A DNA stretch of 64,000 nucleotides, taken from NCBI GenBank assembly GCA_045541115.1, contig JAZQIM010000014.1:62001-126000 (forward strand), given 5' to 3'. The notes beneath the pieces are model-generated. The model worked only from the letters and a program-made list of their open reading frames with translations, was not told the DNA's origin and made no database searches. A program made the translations under genes and the position numbers. Within the stretch, counting starts at the first letter, position 1. Each line of letters begins with the position of its first letter. Shown piece after piece: positions 27,878-36,874 of this stretch. This DNA is from Aphodoplasma sp045541115 (GTDB taxonomy: Bacteria; Bacillota; Clostridia; UBA1381; UMGS1253).

Positions 27878-28876
27878 TTATTTTGCTTGTGCCTGTACGC
27901 ATGTAATTGCACATACGCCTACGATATCGTCTGCGCTGCAACCACGTGACAAATCATTTACCGGCATTGCGATACCCTGTGTAACCGGTCCGTATGCCTC
28001 TGCTTTTGCAAGTCTTTGTACGAGCTTGTAACCGATGTTACCTGCATCAAGGTCAGGGAATACCAATACGTTAGCCTTACCTGCAACAGGGCTGCCAGGA
28101 GCTTTCGATTCGCCTACAGAAGGAACTATCGCAGCATCTAATTGTAGTTCGCCATCAACTGCCAAGTCAGGATTTTGCTCCTTACAAATTCTTGTTGCTT
28201 CAACAACCTTATCTACATCAGCGTGTTTTGCGCTGCCTTTTGTTGAGTGTGAAAGCATAGCTACCATTGCCTTGCGCTCTGCCAAAAGCTCAAATGATTC
28301 AGCAGAACATGAAGCTATAGCAGCAAGCTTTTCCGGATCAGGATTTTGCTCAAGACCGCTGTCTGCAAAAACGAATGTGCCGTCTGCGCCATATTCACAA
28401 TCCGGTACTACCATCAAGAAAAATGCCGATACAAGCTTTACTCCTGGCTTTGTCTTTATAATCTGAAGACTCGGACGAAGTGTGTTTGCAGTAGAGTGGC
28501 ATGCACCCGAAACAACGCCGTCAGCGTCGCCTGCTTTAACCATTAAGCATGCATAATACATGTAATCACCAAGAGCAGTCTTCTTTGCTTCTTCATATGT
28601 GAGTCCCTTTGACTTTCTAAGCTCTACAAAGAGATTAAGATATTGCTCTGTCTTCTCATATGTATAAGGATTTATTATTGTAGCACCTGATATGTCAAGA
28701 CCTTTGCCGTTTTCTTCAATCTCTTCAGGTGTACCGATAATTATAAGGTTTGCAATATCTTCTTTTAGGATTTTTTCAGCTGCTTCAAGTGTTCTTCTGT
28801 CCATTGACTCCGGAAGAACGATTGTCTTTTTGTCAGCTCTTGCGCGTTCTTTAATTCTTTCAATAAAATTACCCAT
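27878..28876 (-). CDS. pta: Phosphate acetyltransferase
   Basis: This 332-residue enzyme interconverts acetyl-CoA and acetyl phosphate. The short, single-domain form typical of Firmicutes is shown by KTIVLPESMDRRTLEAA, VKAGDADGVVSGACHSTANTLRP and the C-terminal NVLVFPDLDAGNIGYKLVQRL and GPVTQGIAMPVNDLSRG. It is co-transcribed with ackA. Confidence 0.98.
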   Translation of the reverse strand: MGNFIERIKERARADKKTIVLPESMDRRTLEAAEKILKEDIANLIIIGTPEEIEENGKGLDISGATIINPYTYEKTEQYLNLFVELRKSKGLTYEEAKKTALGDYMYYACLMVKAGDADGVVSGACHSTANTLRPSLQIIKTKPGVKLVSAFFLMVVPDCEYGADGTFVFADSGLEQNPDPEKLAAIASCSAESFELLAERKAMVAMLSHSTKGSAKHADVDKVVEATRICKEQNPDLAVDGELQLDAAIVPSVGESKAPGSPVAGKANVLVFPDLDAGNIGYKLVQRLAKAEAYGPVTQGIAMPVNDLSRGCSADDIVGVCAITCVQAQAK

Positions 28877-28931
28877 TATTCTTGCCTCCGTACAATATAT
28901 ATTTTATAAATTTATTATTACACCACACATT

Positions 28932-28960
28932 ATTATATAATAAAGAAATATTTTTTACAA
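28932..28960 (-). promoter_or_regulatory. Candidate pta-ackA promoter
   Basis: Minus-strand TTGTAA (28960-28955), 17 bases, then TATAAT (28937-28932), about 55 bases upstream of the pta start. The region is very AT-rich, so chance matches are possible. Confidence 0.45.
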
Positions 28961-29116
28961 TAGTATTTTTGTAAAAATTATGATATGATTGCATCAAAAA
29001 ACCATATAAATTCAATAAAACATTACTTTTTGTGAAAATATCGAAAAAATAAATAGCTTTTTTTGTATTTTTTTGATATACTTTTTTATAATAATAAAAT
29101 TGAAAGGTAGTTTTAG

Positions 29117-30313
29117 ATGAAAATTGCGGGCATTGTCGCCGAATATAACCCGTTTCATAACGGACATAAATATCATATAGATAAAACGCGCCTTGAGTCA
29201 GGAGCAGATGCCGTCGTTGCTATAATGAGCGGCAATTTTGTGCAGCGCGGCGATTGTGCCGTAGCAGACAAGTGGACACGTGCAAAAAGTGCTATTCTTG
29301 GCGGTGCAGACCTTGTCATTGAGCTCCCTGTTTATTACAGTTTATCTTCCGCACCCTTGTTTGCATTTGGAGCAGTTTCGATTTTAGATGCGCTCGGATG
29401 TGTCGATTATATAAGTTTTGGCATGGAAACAGATAATATAAATAAGCTCTCTTCTATCGCAGAGAGTATTTCCAAAAACCCTGATGCGCTTGAGCAACAG
29501 ACACAAAAGCATCTCGATAATTATACAGGTTATTCCGCTGCTCGCAGATATGCAATCTCCGCTTTATATGGCGCGGACGAAAGCTTTTTAGATGGTCCGA
29601 ACAACATGCTTGCGCTTGAATATATGTGCGCATTAAGCAGGCTCTCGAGCACGATTACGCCTATAGGAATAACACGCTTAGGGGCAGACCATCACGATAC
29701 AAAAGCATTTAGTAAATACAGCTCAGCATCTGCATTAAGAGAAAGACTTTATGCAGGCAAGAGCATATCCAAAGCCGTTCCAAAAGATGTGTCGGCTTTA
29801 TATAAAAAAGCTTCAAAAAGCGCGCTCTTCCCTGTGCTTACACAGCATTTTGACAAGATGCTTATTTCTCACTTAAGACGTATAAACCCAAGCGAGCTTC
29901 AAAACATTATCGATATGCCCTGTGGCTTTGAAAACAGAATTATTTCTATGGCTAATAAAGCCGGCAGCATAGATGAACTTACAAAGCTTTGCTGCGCACG
30001 TCAGTACACATATTCACGCATTCGCAGGTTGCTCTTCGCTTCGTTTATCGGCATACAATTTATGGGTTACGATAAAAAACCAACATATGTGAGAGTTCTC
30101 GCTTTTAATGATACCGGAAAAAAAGCACTTGCAAAGATGAACGAAAATTGCATCTTGCCAATAATAACAAAAGCTGCAAGCTATGAGAAAAAAGATAGCG
30201 ACGATCTATTTATCCTCGACACATTAGCTACGGATTTATATAGCGCTGCATATGAAAGCGAAAATTGCCGCGCAGGTGGCAAGGATTTCACAACATCGCC
30301 TATAATTTTATAA
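29117..30313 (+). CDS. tmcAL: tRNA(Met) cytidine acetate ligase
   Basis: This 398-residue enzyme (formerly YlbM) has an N-terminal nucleotidyltransferase fold with VAEYNPFHNGHKYHI and SGNFVQRGDCAV, and ITRLGADHHD with SASALRERL in the middle. TmcAL uses ATP and free acetate to make N4-acetylcytidine at the wobble base of elongator tRNA-Met. It is divergent from pta-ackA, whose product acetate is its substrate. Confidence 0.93.
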   Translation: MKIAGIVAEYNPFHNGHKYHIDKTRLESGADAVVAIMSGNFVQRGDCAVADKWTRAKSAILGGADLVIELPVYYSLSSAPLFAFGAVSILDALGCVDYISFGMETDNINKLSSIAESISKNPDALEQQTQKHLDNYTGYSAARRYAISALYGADESFLDGPNNMLALEYMCALSRLSSTITPIGITRLGADHHDTKAFSKYSSASALRERLYAGKSISKAVPKDVSALYKKASKSALFPVLTQHFDKMLISHLRRINPSELQNIIDMPCGFENRIISMANKAGSIDELTKLCCARQYTYSRIRRLLFASFIGIQFMGYDKKPTYVRVLAFNDTGKKALAKMNENCILPIITKAASYEKKDSDDLFILDTLATDLYSAAYESENCRAGGKDFTTSPIIL

Positions 30314-30326
30314 TTTAGTGCAAAAT

Positions 30327-30359
30327 AAAAAGTACGGATTTTACAATCCGTACTTTTTT
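30327..30359. terminator. Bidirectional terminator
   Basis: AAAAGTACGGATT pairs perfectly with AATCCGTACTTTT around a 4-base loop. It separates the convergent tmcAL and ispH-rpsA genes. Confidence 0.92.
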
Positions 30360-30372
30360 ATTGTTATTTAGA

Positions 30373-32391
30373 TTATTTTTCGTCAGACTTTTCTGCTTCC
30401 TGCTCATTTTCGCTTACAAAAGCTTCAACATCTACAGGAACAAATTCTTCAGCAGGCGCACTTTCTTCTGCAGCTTCTTCAACTACAGGTGCAGGCGGTG
30501 CCAAAAGTTCTTTAATGCTTAGGCTGATTCTCTTTGTTTCCCAGTTAATTTCTGTAATCTTAGCTTCAACCTTCTGACCGATTTTAAGCTCGTCCTCAAC
30601 TTTTTCAACTCTCTTTAGAGCAATCTGTGAAATGTGGATAAGACCATCTACACCGGGGATAAGCTCAACGAATGCACCGAACGGCATAAAGCGTACAACC
30701 TTACACTCAACAACATCGCCGAGATTGAACTTGCTTTGTGCAATTGCCCACGGATTGTCCTCTGCCTTTTTAAAGCCGAGAGAAATCTTCTTTGTTGCTT
30801 CGTTTATGTCCTTAATATAAACTTCAATTGAATCGCCAACAGAAACTACTTCTGAAGGATTCTTAATTCTGTTCCAGCTAAGCTCGCTGATATGAACAAG
30901 ACCGTCTACGCCGCCGATATCAACGAATACACCAAACGGCATTATTGATTTTACAACACCTGTGTACTTTTTGCCAACTTCTGCATCTTCCCAGAACTTT
31001 GCTGACAATGCCTGCTTTTGTTCTACAAGCACTGAACGGATTGAACCTGTTATTCTCTTACGTCTTGAGTTGATTTCTGTAATTCTTAAATCAACAGTCT
31101 GATTCATAAATATTGATAAATCTTCTGTATATCTGTCAGATGTCTGTCTTGCAGGTACGAATACGCGGCTTCCTTCTACTGAAACAATTATTCCACCGTT
31201 TAAAACAGAAATAACTTTACCACTCATAACTGTATTGTTTTCAAGCGCCTCTTCAAGCTTTTTGAATCCGGCAATTGCATCAAGCTTTTTCTTTGAAAGA
31301 AGTGTCTTACCTTCGCCGTCGTTTACACCAACAACGAACACTTCAATAACGTCGTTAACTTTTACAACGTCACTCGGCTTTACATCCGGGTCGTCTGTAA
31401 GTTCAGAAGCCGGTATAATACCGTCAGACTTAAAGCCAAGGTCAACGATGACTTCTGTAGGTCTAACTTCTACAACTGTGCCTTCAACAACATCTCCTGT
31501 ATTTAAAGTTTTAAGTGTTTGCTCCATAGCCTCCTCGAAGCTTACTTCAACATTTTTGTTCTCTTCCATTGTCTTTGCTACCTCCCCGATAATACCATTC
31601 GGAGTCGACGCTCCGGCGGTAATACCTATTTTTTTATTTTTGTAATTTATATTCTGAGGAATTTCCTCAAAACTTTCTATAAAGTATGTCTTTTCGCAGT
31701 TCTTTTTGCAGATTTCATATAGCTTTTTCGTGTTAGAACTGCTCCTGCCGCCTACAACAAACATTATGTCACATTGTTTGGATAGTTCATCGGCTTCTAT
31801 CTGGCGTTTTCTCGTTGATGCACAAATAGTATCGTTAATCTCTACATTTGTACAACTCTTTTTTATTTGCTCACAAATATCTTCAAAAACATTTCTGTTT
31901 ATAGTCGTCTGTGCTACGAGGCACACATTATCTATCTTAAGCTCTTTTGCCTCATCTGGCGTATTTACAACGAAACAATCGCTCTGCGACCACCCCATTA
32001 TTCCTAATACTTCGGGATGATTTTTATCGCCCGCAATTACAATTGTTTTGCCTTCGCCACTCTTTTCATATACAATATTATGAATCGCTTTCACATACGG
32101 ACACGTAAGGTCAACGACATTGTATGCTTTTTCTTTTGCCGAGTCAGTAACACTTCTTCCGACGCCGTGCGTTCTTATTACGAGCGTTTTATCCGCATCA
32201 CAAAGTGATAAATCGTCTATCGTGCAAGCACCTTTTTTCTCAATATCATCTATTACAGATTTATTATGTATAAGCTCGCCAAGCACGGCAATTTTTTCGC
32301 CGCTGTCAAGAAGTTCATACACGCGCTCTACTGCTTTTTTTACCCCAAAGCAAAAGCCCGCGCTTTTTGCAATAATAATATCACTACTCAC
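30373..32391 (-). CDS. ispH-rpsA: Fused IspH (HMBPP reductase) and ribosomal protein S1
   Basis: This 672-residue fusion contains two domains. Residues 1 to about 280 are IspH, which makes IPP/DMAPP at the end of the MEP pathway; the three [4Fe-4S] cysteines lie in SAGFCFGVKK, DLTCPYVK and NDTICASTRKR. Residues about 300 to 640 hold four S1 RNA-binding domains (for example GDVVEGTVVEVRPTEVIVDLG and VGKKYTGVVKSIMPFGVFVDIGG). An acidic Pro/Ala/Glu tail ends the protein. The fusion is known from many clostridia. It is the last gene of a six-gene minus-strand run starting at the flavoprotein. Confidence 0.96.
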   Translation of the reverse strand: MSSDIIIAKSAGFCFGVKKAVERVYELLDSGEKIAVLGELIHNKSVIDDIEKKGACTIDDLSLCDADKTLVIRTHGVGRSVTDSAKEKAYNVVDLTCPYVKAIHNIVYEKSGEGKTIVIAGDKNHPEVLGIMGWSQSDCFVVNTPDEAKELKIDNVCLVAQTTINRNVFEDICEQIKKSCTNVEINDTICASTRKRQIEADELSKQCDIMFVVGGRSSSNTKKLYEICKKNCEKTYFIESFEEIPQNINYKNKKIGITAGASTPNGIIGEVAKTMEENKNVEVSFEEAMEQTLKTLNTGDVVEGTVVEVRPTEVIVDLGFKSDGIIPASELTDDPDVKPSDVVKVNDVIEVFVVGVNDGEGKTLLSKKKLDAIAGFKKLEEALENNTVMSGKVISVLNGGIIVSVEGSRVFVPARQTSDRYTEDLSIFMNQTVDLRITEINSRRKRITGSIRSVLVEQKQALSAKFWEDAEVGKKYTGVVKSIMPFGVFVDIGGVDGLVHISELSWNRIKNPSEVVSVGDSIEVYIKDINEATKKISLGFKKAEDNPWAIAQSKFNLGDVVECKVVRFMPFGAFVELIPGVDGLIHISQIALKRVEKVEDELKIGQKVEAKITEINWETKRISLSIKELLAPPAPVVEEAAEESAPAEEFVPVDVEAFVSENEQEAEKSDEK

Positions 32392-32439
32392 ACAAACTGT
32401 CCTTTCGGCATAATCATAGTATATATTCTACCGCAGTTT

Positions 32440-33045
32440 CTATTTTTTTGCAAGAGTTTTTTTTGTATCTTCATCCATTTTTTTGATTTTATCTAAAATT
32501 CCTGCGCTTATCTGTAAAAGCTGCTCGCCATTTGGCTTTGCATCATAGTATTCATCAAGATAAATCGGCTCTCCAAAAATCATATGTAATTTTGAAAAAA
32601 GCTTGTACTCTCCCACTATCGCAGCCGGTACAACAGGCACCTTCGCGCGTATTGCAAACATGCTTACGCCGGCTTTTGCATCGACGCTTTCACCTTCTTT
32701 AACACGAGTGCCTTCCGGAAATATTCCTAAAACATTTCCATCTTTTAATATCGATAACGCCGTCTTCACAGCCTTTAAATCATTTCCGGCTCTGTCAACA
32801 GGAAAAGCATTTACCTTACTAAAAAACCAAGCCGTAAACTTATTATTAAAAAGTTCTTTTTTTGCCATATAATGCAGTGGCCTTGGACAAGAAACAGCCG
32901 CCAAAATAACATCGAAATTACTCTTATGGTTAATCGCAAGAACAAAGCCGCCCTCTTTGGGAATGTTTTCTTTTCCAATCACCTTGCAAATCATAAATGG
33001 AGCGAATATAATTCTTGCAATAAATTTAACAACAGTATAAAACAT
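32440..33045 (-). CDS. plsC: 1-acyl-sn-glycerol-3-phosphate acyltransferase
   Basis: This 201-residue membrane-associated enzyme is of phospholipid synthesis. The catalytic HX4D is NHKSNFD, the glycerophosphate-binding motif is GIFPEGTR, and VPVVPAAIVG is the later conserved block. An N-terminal hydrophobic helix probably tethers it to the membrane. It follows cmk by 14 bases, a common cluster in Firmicutes. Confidence 0.95.
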   Translation of the reverse strand: MFYTVVKFIARIIFAPFMICKVIGKENIPKEGGFVLAINHKSNFDVILAAVSCPRPLHYMAKKELFNNKFTAWFFSKVNAFPVDRAGNDLKAVKTALSILKDGNVLGIFPEGTRVKEGESVDAKAGVSMFAIRAKVPVVPAAIVGEYKLFSKLHMIFGEPIYLDEYYDAKPNGEQLLQISAGILDKIKKMDEDTKKTLAKK

Positions 33046-33059
33046 CTTCTACCTCCGTG

Positions 33060-33737
33060 CTATGCATTAAGATGTGCGTTTATGTGTGAAAGTATCATCT
33101 TAACCGATTCATCAAAATTATATTTTGTCGTATCAATCAAAGCCGCATCGTCAGCTTGCCTTAGCGGTGCAAAATCTCTTGTAGAATCGTTTAAATCACG
33201 TTTTTTCATATCGCAAAGCACCTCATCATACGACGACTCAATTCCTTTTGCCTGCAGCTCATCAAAACGTCTTTTTGCTCTTTCTTCAGCCGTTGCCGTA
33301 AGAAAGATTTTTACGTCTGCATCAGGCAATACATATGTGCCTATGTCGCGGCCATCCATAATTACGCTTTGTTTTTTTGCAAGTTCTCTTTGAAGCTCGA
33401 CAAGCTTTAATCTAACCGACGGCACCACTGCAACATTTGACGCTCCCATGCTTACTTCAGGCTCACGAATTGCATCTGATACGTCTTCGCCGTTTAGATA
33501 TATATGCTGCACGCCATCTTCGTAGGCTATGTCTACATTGATTTCGCCAAGAATACTTTCAAGGCGTCCGTCTTCATTTCTTGTATTTACGCCGTTTCTT
33601 ATCGCATAAAGCGCAACAGCGCGATACATCGCACCTGTATCGACGTATATAATGCCGAGTTTTTTTGCTATAACCTTTGAAATTGTACTTTTGCCCGCGC
33701 CTGCAGGACCGTCAATTGCAATGCTTATCTTTTTCAT
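33060..33737 (-). CDS. cmk: Cytidylate kinase
   Basis: This 225-residue P-loop kinase phosphorylates CMP and dCMP. It has IAIDGPAGAGKSTISK, YVDTGAMYRAVALYAIRNGV, SVIMDGRDIGTYVLPDADVKIFLTA and RDFAPLRQADDA, all standard. Its position before plsC and ispH-rpsA matches the common clostridial cmk-plsC-ispH-rpsA order. Confidence 0.97.
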   Translation of the reverse strand: MKKISIAIDGPAGAGKSTISKVIAKKLGIIYVDTGAMYRAVALYAIRNGVNTRNEDGRLESILGEINVDIAYEDGVQHIYLNGEDVSDAIREPEVSMGASNVAVVPSVRLKLVELQRELAKKQSVIMDGRDIGTYVLPDADVKIFLTATAEERAKRRFDELQAKGIESSYDEVLCDMKKRDLNDSTRDFAPLRQADDAALIDTTKYNFDESVKMILSHINAHLNA

Positions 33738-33781
33738 AAATTTATATCCTCGCTTTCATTCGTTAATCAAAATTATATCTA

Positions 33782-34195
33782 TCAAATCGCTCTGTGTCCC
33801 ATACCAAGAGCAACGTCATCAAGATTTAAAAGACCTACCGCAAAAAACACCGTTACGCTTATATGTCCTTCATGGCGGGCAATTCCTATTTTTCCGCCTA
33901 CGCCAAGTCCCATCGCCTTATTTGCAATCTGCGAAAGCGCTTCATGTGCCGCACCTGCGACCGCTCCTTGTTCAAGATGCGACTCGCCAATTACTCCTTC
34001 TCGCTTTGCCGATACTACTGCGCGCTCTACAATTTTGGCAACAGAATTTAAAAAATCTCCGCCGTAATCAGCCGCACATGCTAATATACCTTCCGCCTTG
34101 AACTGCTCCTGCAATTTTTTCTCTTCATCTCTGCCATTTGATATTGCCATTTTTATCGCCGCTCTTGAAATGTCTTTACTTCCGTAATCATTCAT
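33782..34195 (-). CDS. hutP: HutP-family RNA-binding protein
   Basis: This 137-residue protein resembles HutP, the Mg2+ and histidine-dependent antiterminator of the Bacillus hut operon. The family blocks IGESHLEQGAVAGAAHEAL, GLGVGGKIGIARH and the terminal ALGMGHRAI are present, including the histidine-rich metal-site region. There are no histidine-utilisation genes here; it precedes cmk, as in several clostridia, so its target is probably different. Whether it senses histidine is inference. Confidence 0.85.
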   Translation of the reverse strand: MNDYGSKDISRAAIKMAISNGRDEEKKLQEQFKAEGILACAADYGGDFLNSVAKIVERAVVSAKREGVIGESHLEQGAVAGAAHEALSQIANKAMGLGVGGKIGIARHEGHISVTVFFAVGLLNLDDVALGMGHRAI

Positions 34196-34214
34196 TATTT
34201 ATACCGTTGCCTTT

Positions 34215-34637
34215 CTATCTTTTTTCTAGTTCAAATGTGCCAACCTTTTCGATGTTGCCGTTTCCTATTATAACGCGGTCAACACACTTCGTTATAACAT
34301 TTCCACTTTTACCTTCTATATAAAGTGCGACAACATCGTCAAGATTTCTCGTATCAAGCTCCACAACACACATATCGAATACATCAAGTGTTTTTTTGCT
34401 TTCCGTAATTTCACACACACTTTTACCATTTATAAGAATTTTCGGTGCATTTTTCTTGCTCACACCATCAAACCTTAAATATATCTGACCATAATTATTT
34501 GTGTTTTCTATTTCGCTTTCAATAACCGACGAAACATCTTGTATGGCAGTCTTATTAACATGTACAAACATATACGGAACGCTTGCAAATATAATCATAA
34601 GTACAATAACCGTATAAAACCTGTTTTTCGATTTCAC
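34215..34637 (-). CDS. Membrane-anchored protein of unknown function
   Basis: This 140-residue protein has one N-terminal hydrophobic segment (YTVIVLMIIFASVPYMFV) and an extracellular beta-rich domain. It uses a GTG start with GGAGG 5 bases upstream. A palindrome, CCTTCA/TGAAGG (34648-34669), overlaps the ribosome binding site and may fold it away. I do not recognise the family. It lies between the flavoprotein and hutP in the same direction and is probably co-transcribed. Confidence 0.65.
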   Translation of the reverse strand: MKSKNRFYTVIVLMIIFASVPYMFVHVNKTAIQDVSSVIESEIENTNNYGQIYLRFDGVSKKNAPKILINGKSVCEITESKKTLDVFDMCVVELDTRNLDDVVALYIEGKSGNVITKCVDRVIIGNGNIEKVGTFELEKR

Positions 34638-34683
34638 ACTACCGCCTCCTTCACATAATTATATGAAGGAAAACTCTTTATAA

Positions 34684-35925
34684 TTACGCGTTATCTGCTG
34701 CAAGATAGCCCGTTGAAAACGCTATCTGAAGATTAAAACCGCCCGTGTATGCATCAACGTCTATAACTTCTCCTGCAAAATAAAGTCCTTTTACAAGCTT
34801 TGACTCCATTGTTGACGGATTTATCTCTTTAACATCTACACCGCCCGATGTGATTATCGCTTCATCTATAGGTCGAAATCCCGTAGCATGAAGTTTAAAA
34901 TCCTTGAGCACTCTTACAAAAGAGATTCTCTCTTCCTTTGAGAGCTGATTTACAGTTTTATGCTCATCGATGCCTGACATCTTTATCGCTATCGGAATAA
35001 GTGCTTTTGGCAAAAGCGCATCAAGCGCATTTATAAAATGCTTGTTTGCATTTTGCGACAAATCCCTTCGCACTCTTTCATCGAGCTGTTTTTCATCGAG
35101 TGCGGGCTTTAAATCTATATGGAAAACATAGTTTTGTGTACCGATATCACGCATATGTGCACTTGCCGATAATATCATCGGTCCGCTTACGCCAAAATGT
35201 GTAAAAAGCATCTCGCCGAAATCTTCATATACCTTTTTGTTATCAGAATTTGTAACAGTAAGCCTAACATTTTTTAGCGAAAGTCCCATAAACTGAGATG
35301 TCCATCTTTCGCGTGTAATTATCGGCACAAGTGACGGCTTGGGCTTAATTATCGTATGGCCCGCCTGTCGTGCAAACTTGTACCCATCGCCCGTTGAGCC
35401 TGTAAGTGGATACGAAAGTCCGCCCGTCGCGACGATTACCGAATCACAATATAATTTTTCCCCGCTTTTATATTCTAATCCGCATACAGCATTATCCTTT
35501 ATTATAAGTCTGCCAACTTCCTTTTTCAATAATCTTACATTTTTCCCAAGTGCATAACGCTTAAGTGTTTCGACAACATCGCGTGCACTATCAGATACGG
35601 GAAAAACTCTTCCTCCTCGCTCTGTTTTTGTTTCAAGCCCATGCTCATTTAAAAGAGAAATCAGATTCTCATTTGTAAACGTATAAAAAGCGCTGTACAA
35701 AAAACTGGCATTTACCGTAACATTTTTAAGCATATCTTCAACGTCACATATATTTGTTATATTGCATCGTCCTTTGCCGGTAATCCTCAATTTCTTCCCA
35801 AGCATCGGATTTTTTTCAATAAGTATTACGCTCTTTCCTCTTTCATTAAGTCGCCCCGTCGCAATAAGTCCTGCTGCTCCGCCACCAATAACTGCAACAC
35901 GCGATTTTTGTTTGTTATCATTCAT
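34684..35925 (-). CDS. HI0933/BaiN-like FAD-dependent oxidoreductase
   Basis: This 413-residue flavoprotein has an N-terminal FAD-binding GGGAAGLIATGRL motif, KLRITGKGRCNITN, the middle SGPMILSASAHM insert and C-terminal GLYFAGEVIDVDAYTGGFNLQIAFSTGY, matching the HI0933/YhiN family (also annotated aminoacetone oxidase or BaiN). Physiological substrate is not established for most members. First gene of the run leading to ispH-rpsA. Confidence 0.92.
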   Translation of the reverse strand: MNDNKQKSRVAVIGGGAAGLIATGRLNERGKSVILIEKNPMLGKKLRITGKGRCNITNICDVEDMLKNVTVNASFLYSAFYTFTNENLISLLNEHGLETKTERGGRVFPVSDSARDVVETLKRYALGKNVRLLKKEVGRLIIKDNAVCGLEYKSGEKLYCDSVIVATGGLSYPLTGSTGDGYKFARQAGHTIIKPKPSLVPIITRERWTSQFMGLSLKNVRLTVTNSDNKKVYEDFGEMLFTHFGVSGPMILSASAHMRDIGTQNYVFHIDLKPALDEKQLDERVRRDLSQNANKHFINALDALLPKALIPIAIKMSGIDEHKTVNQLSKEERISFVRVLKDFKLHATGFRPIDEAIITSGGVDVKEINPSTMESKLVKGLYFAGEVIDVDAYTGGFNLQIAFSTGYLAADNA

Positions 35926-35958
35926 ATTATCACATTAAACGCAAAATATGTAAAGCGT

Positions 35959-36834
35959 CTATTTCTCCGTGTCAAATTTTTCGTATACCTTATATTCGTC
36001 CCATATTTTTTCAAGCTTTTCAAAACTGTCAACAACTTCGCTCTTCTTTTTCATGCTTATTGCTACCATAAGTGCATTTATAACGCTCAATGGCGCTACA
36101 AGTGAGTCAACAAACGATACCATATCGCTCTTTGCTACAAGTGACATATCTGCTGCTTCCGCTATGGGCGAAGATGAGCTGTCTGTTATTCCGATAACTG
36201 TCGCGCCCTGATTCTTGGCATAATCAATCGCCTTCAGTGTTCTCGTTGAATAACGCGGAAAGCTTATAGCAATTAAAACGTCGTCTTTTTCAATTCTGAA
36301 AATCTGCTCAAAAAGCTCACTTGCCGTACTTGTCTGCACGTGGCGTACATTCGGCGATATAAGGTTTAAATAAAAGCTTAAAAAAGATGCAAGCGCCGCA
36401 GAGCTGCGCACACCTAAAATATACACTCTTTTTGCATCTACTATAGCATCTGCAATCTTTGCAAACTCTACTCTGTCAATTTCATTTAGCGACAGGCGTA
36501 TGTTTTCCATGTCGGCATCAAGCACGCTTTTCAATATGTCATTTTCCCCTATTCTGTCTGTCGCAACACCGACTCTTTGCGCCGCCGTAAGCTGTGTGCA
36601 TATGATTGCACGAAGCGCTTTTTGCATGTCGGGATATCCGTCATAACCAAGCTCACGCGCAAAACGTACAACTGTCGATTCACTCACGCCTACTGATTTT
36701 CCAAGCTTTAGTGCCGTAATATATGCAGCTTTATCATATTGCTCGGCTATAAACTCTGCAATACGCTTCTGTCCTTTGCTGAAATTTTTCATATTGTCAT
36801 TTATTCTCGAAAGAATATTATCTGACTTATCCAT
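35959..36834 (-). CDS. RpiR/MurR-family transcriptional regulator
   Basis: This 291-residue protein has an N-terminal HTH (KNFSKGQKRIAEFIAEQYDKAA, VGVSESTVVRFARELGYDGYP) and a C-terminal SIS sugar-phosphate-binding domain (DAKRVYILGVRSSAALASF, DVLIAISFPRYSTRTL, GITDSSSSPIA). Such proteins usually control sugar or amino-sugar genes. It follows the methyltransferase-like gene by 40 bases. Its target genes are not evident from context. Confidence 0.93.
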   Translation of the reverse strand: MDKSDNILSRINDNMKNFSKGQKRIAEFIAEQYDKAAYITALKLGKSVGVSESTVVRFARELGYDGYPDMQKALRAIICTQLTAAQRVGVATDRIGENDILKSVLDADMENIRLSLNEIDRVEFAKIADAIVDAKRVYILGVRSSAALASFLSFYLNLISPNVRHVQTSTASELFEQIFRIEKDDVLIAISFPRYSTRTLKAIDYAKNQGATVIGITDSSSSPIAEAADMSLVAKSDMVSFVDSLVAPLSVINALMVAISMKKKSEVVDSFEKLEKIWDEYKVYEKFDTEK

Positions 36835-36874
36835 TTTTTACTCCTTACTGCTACTTTTTCATATAACATATATT

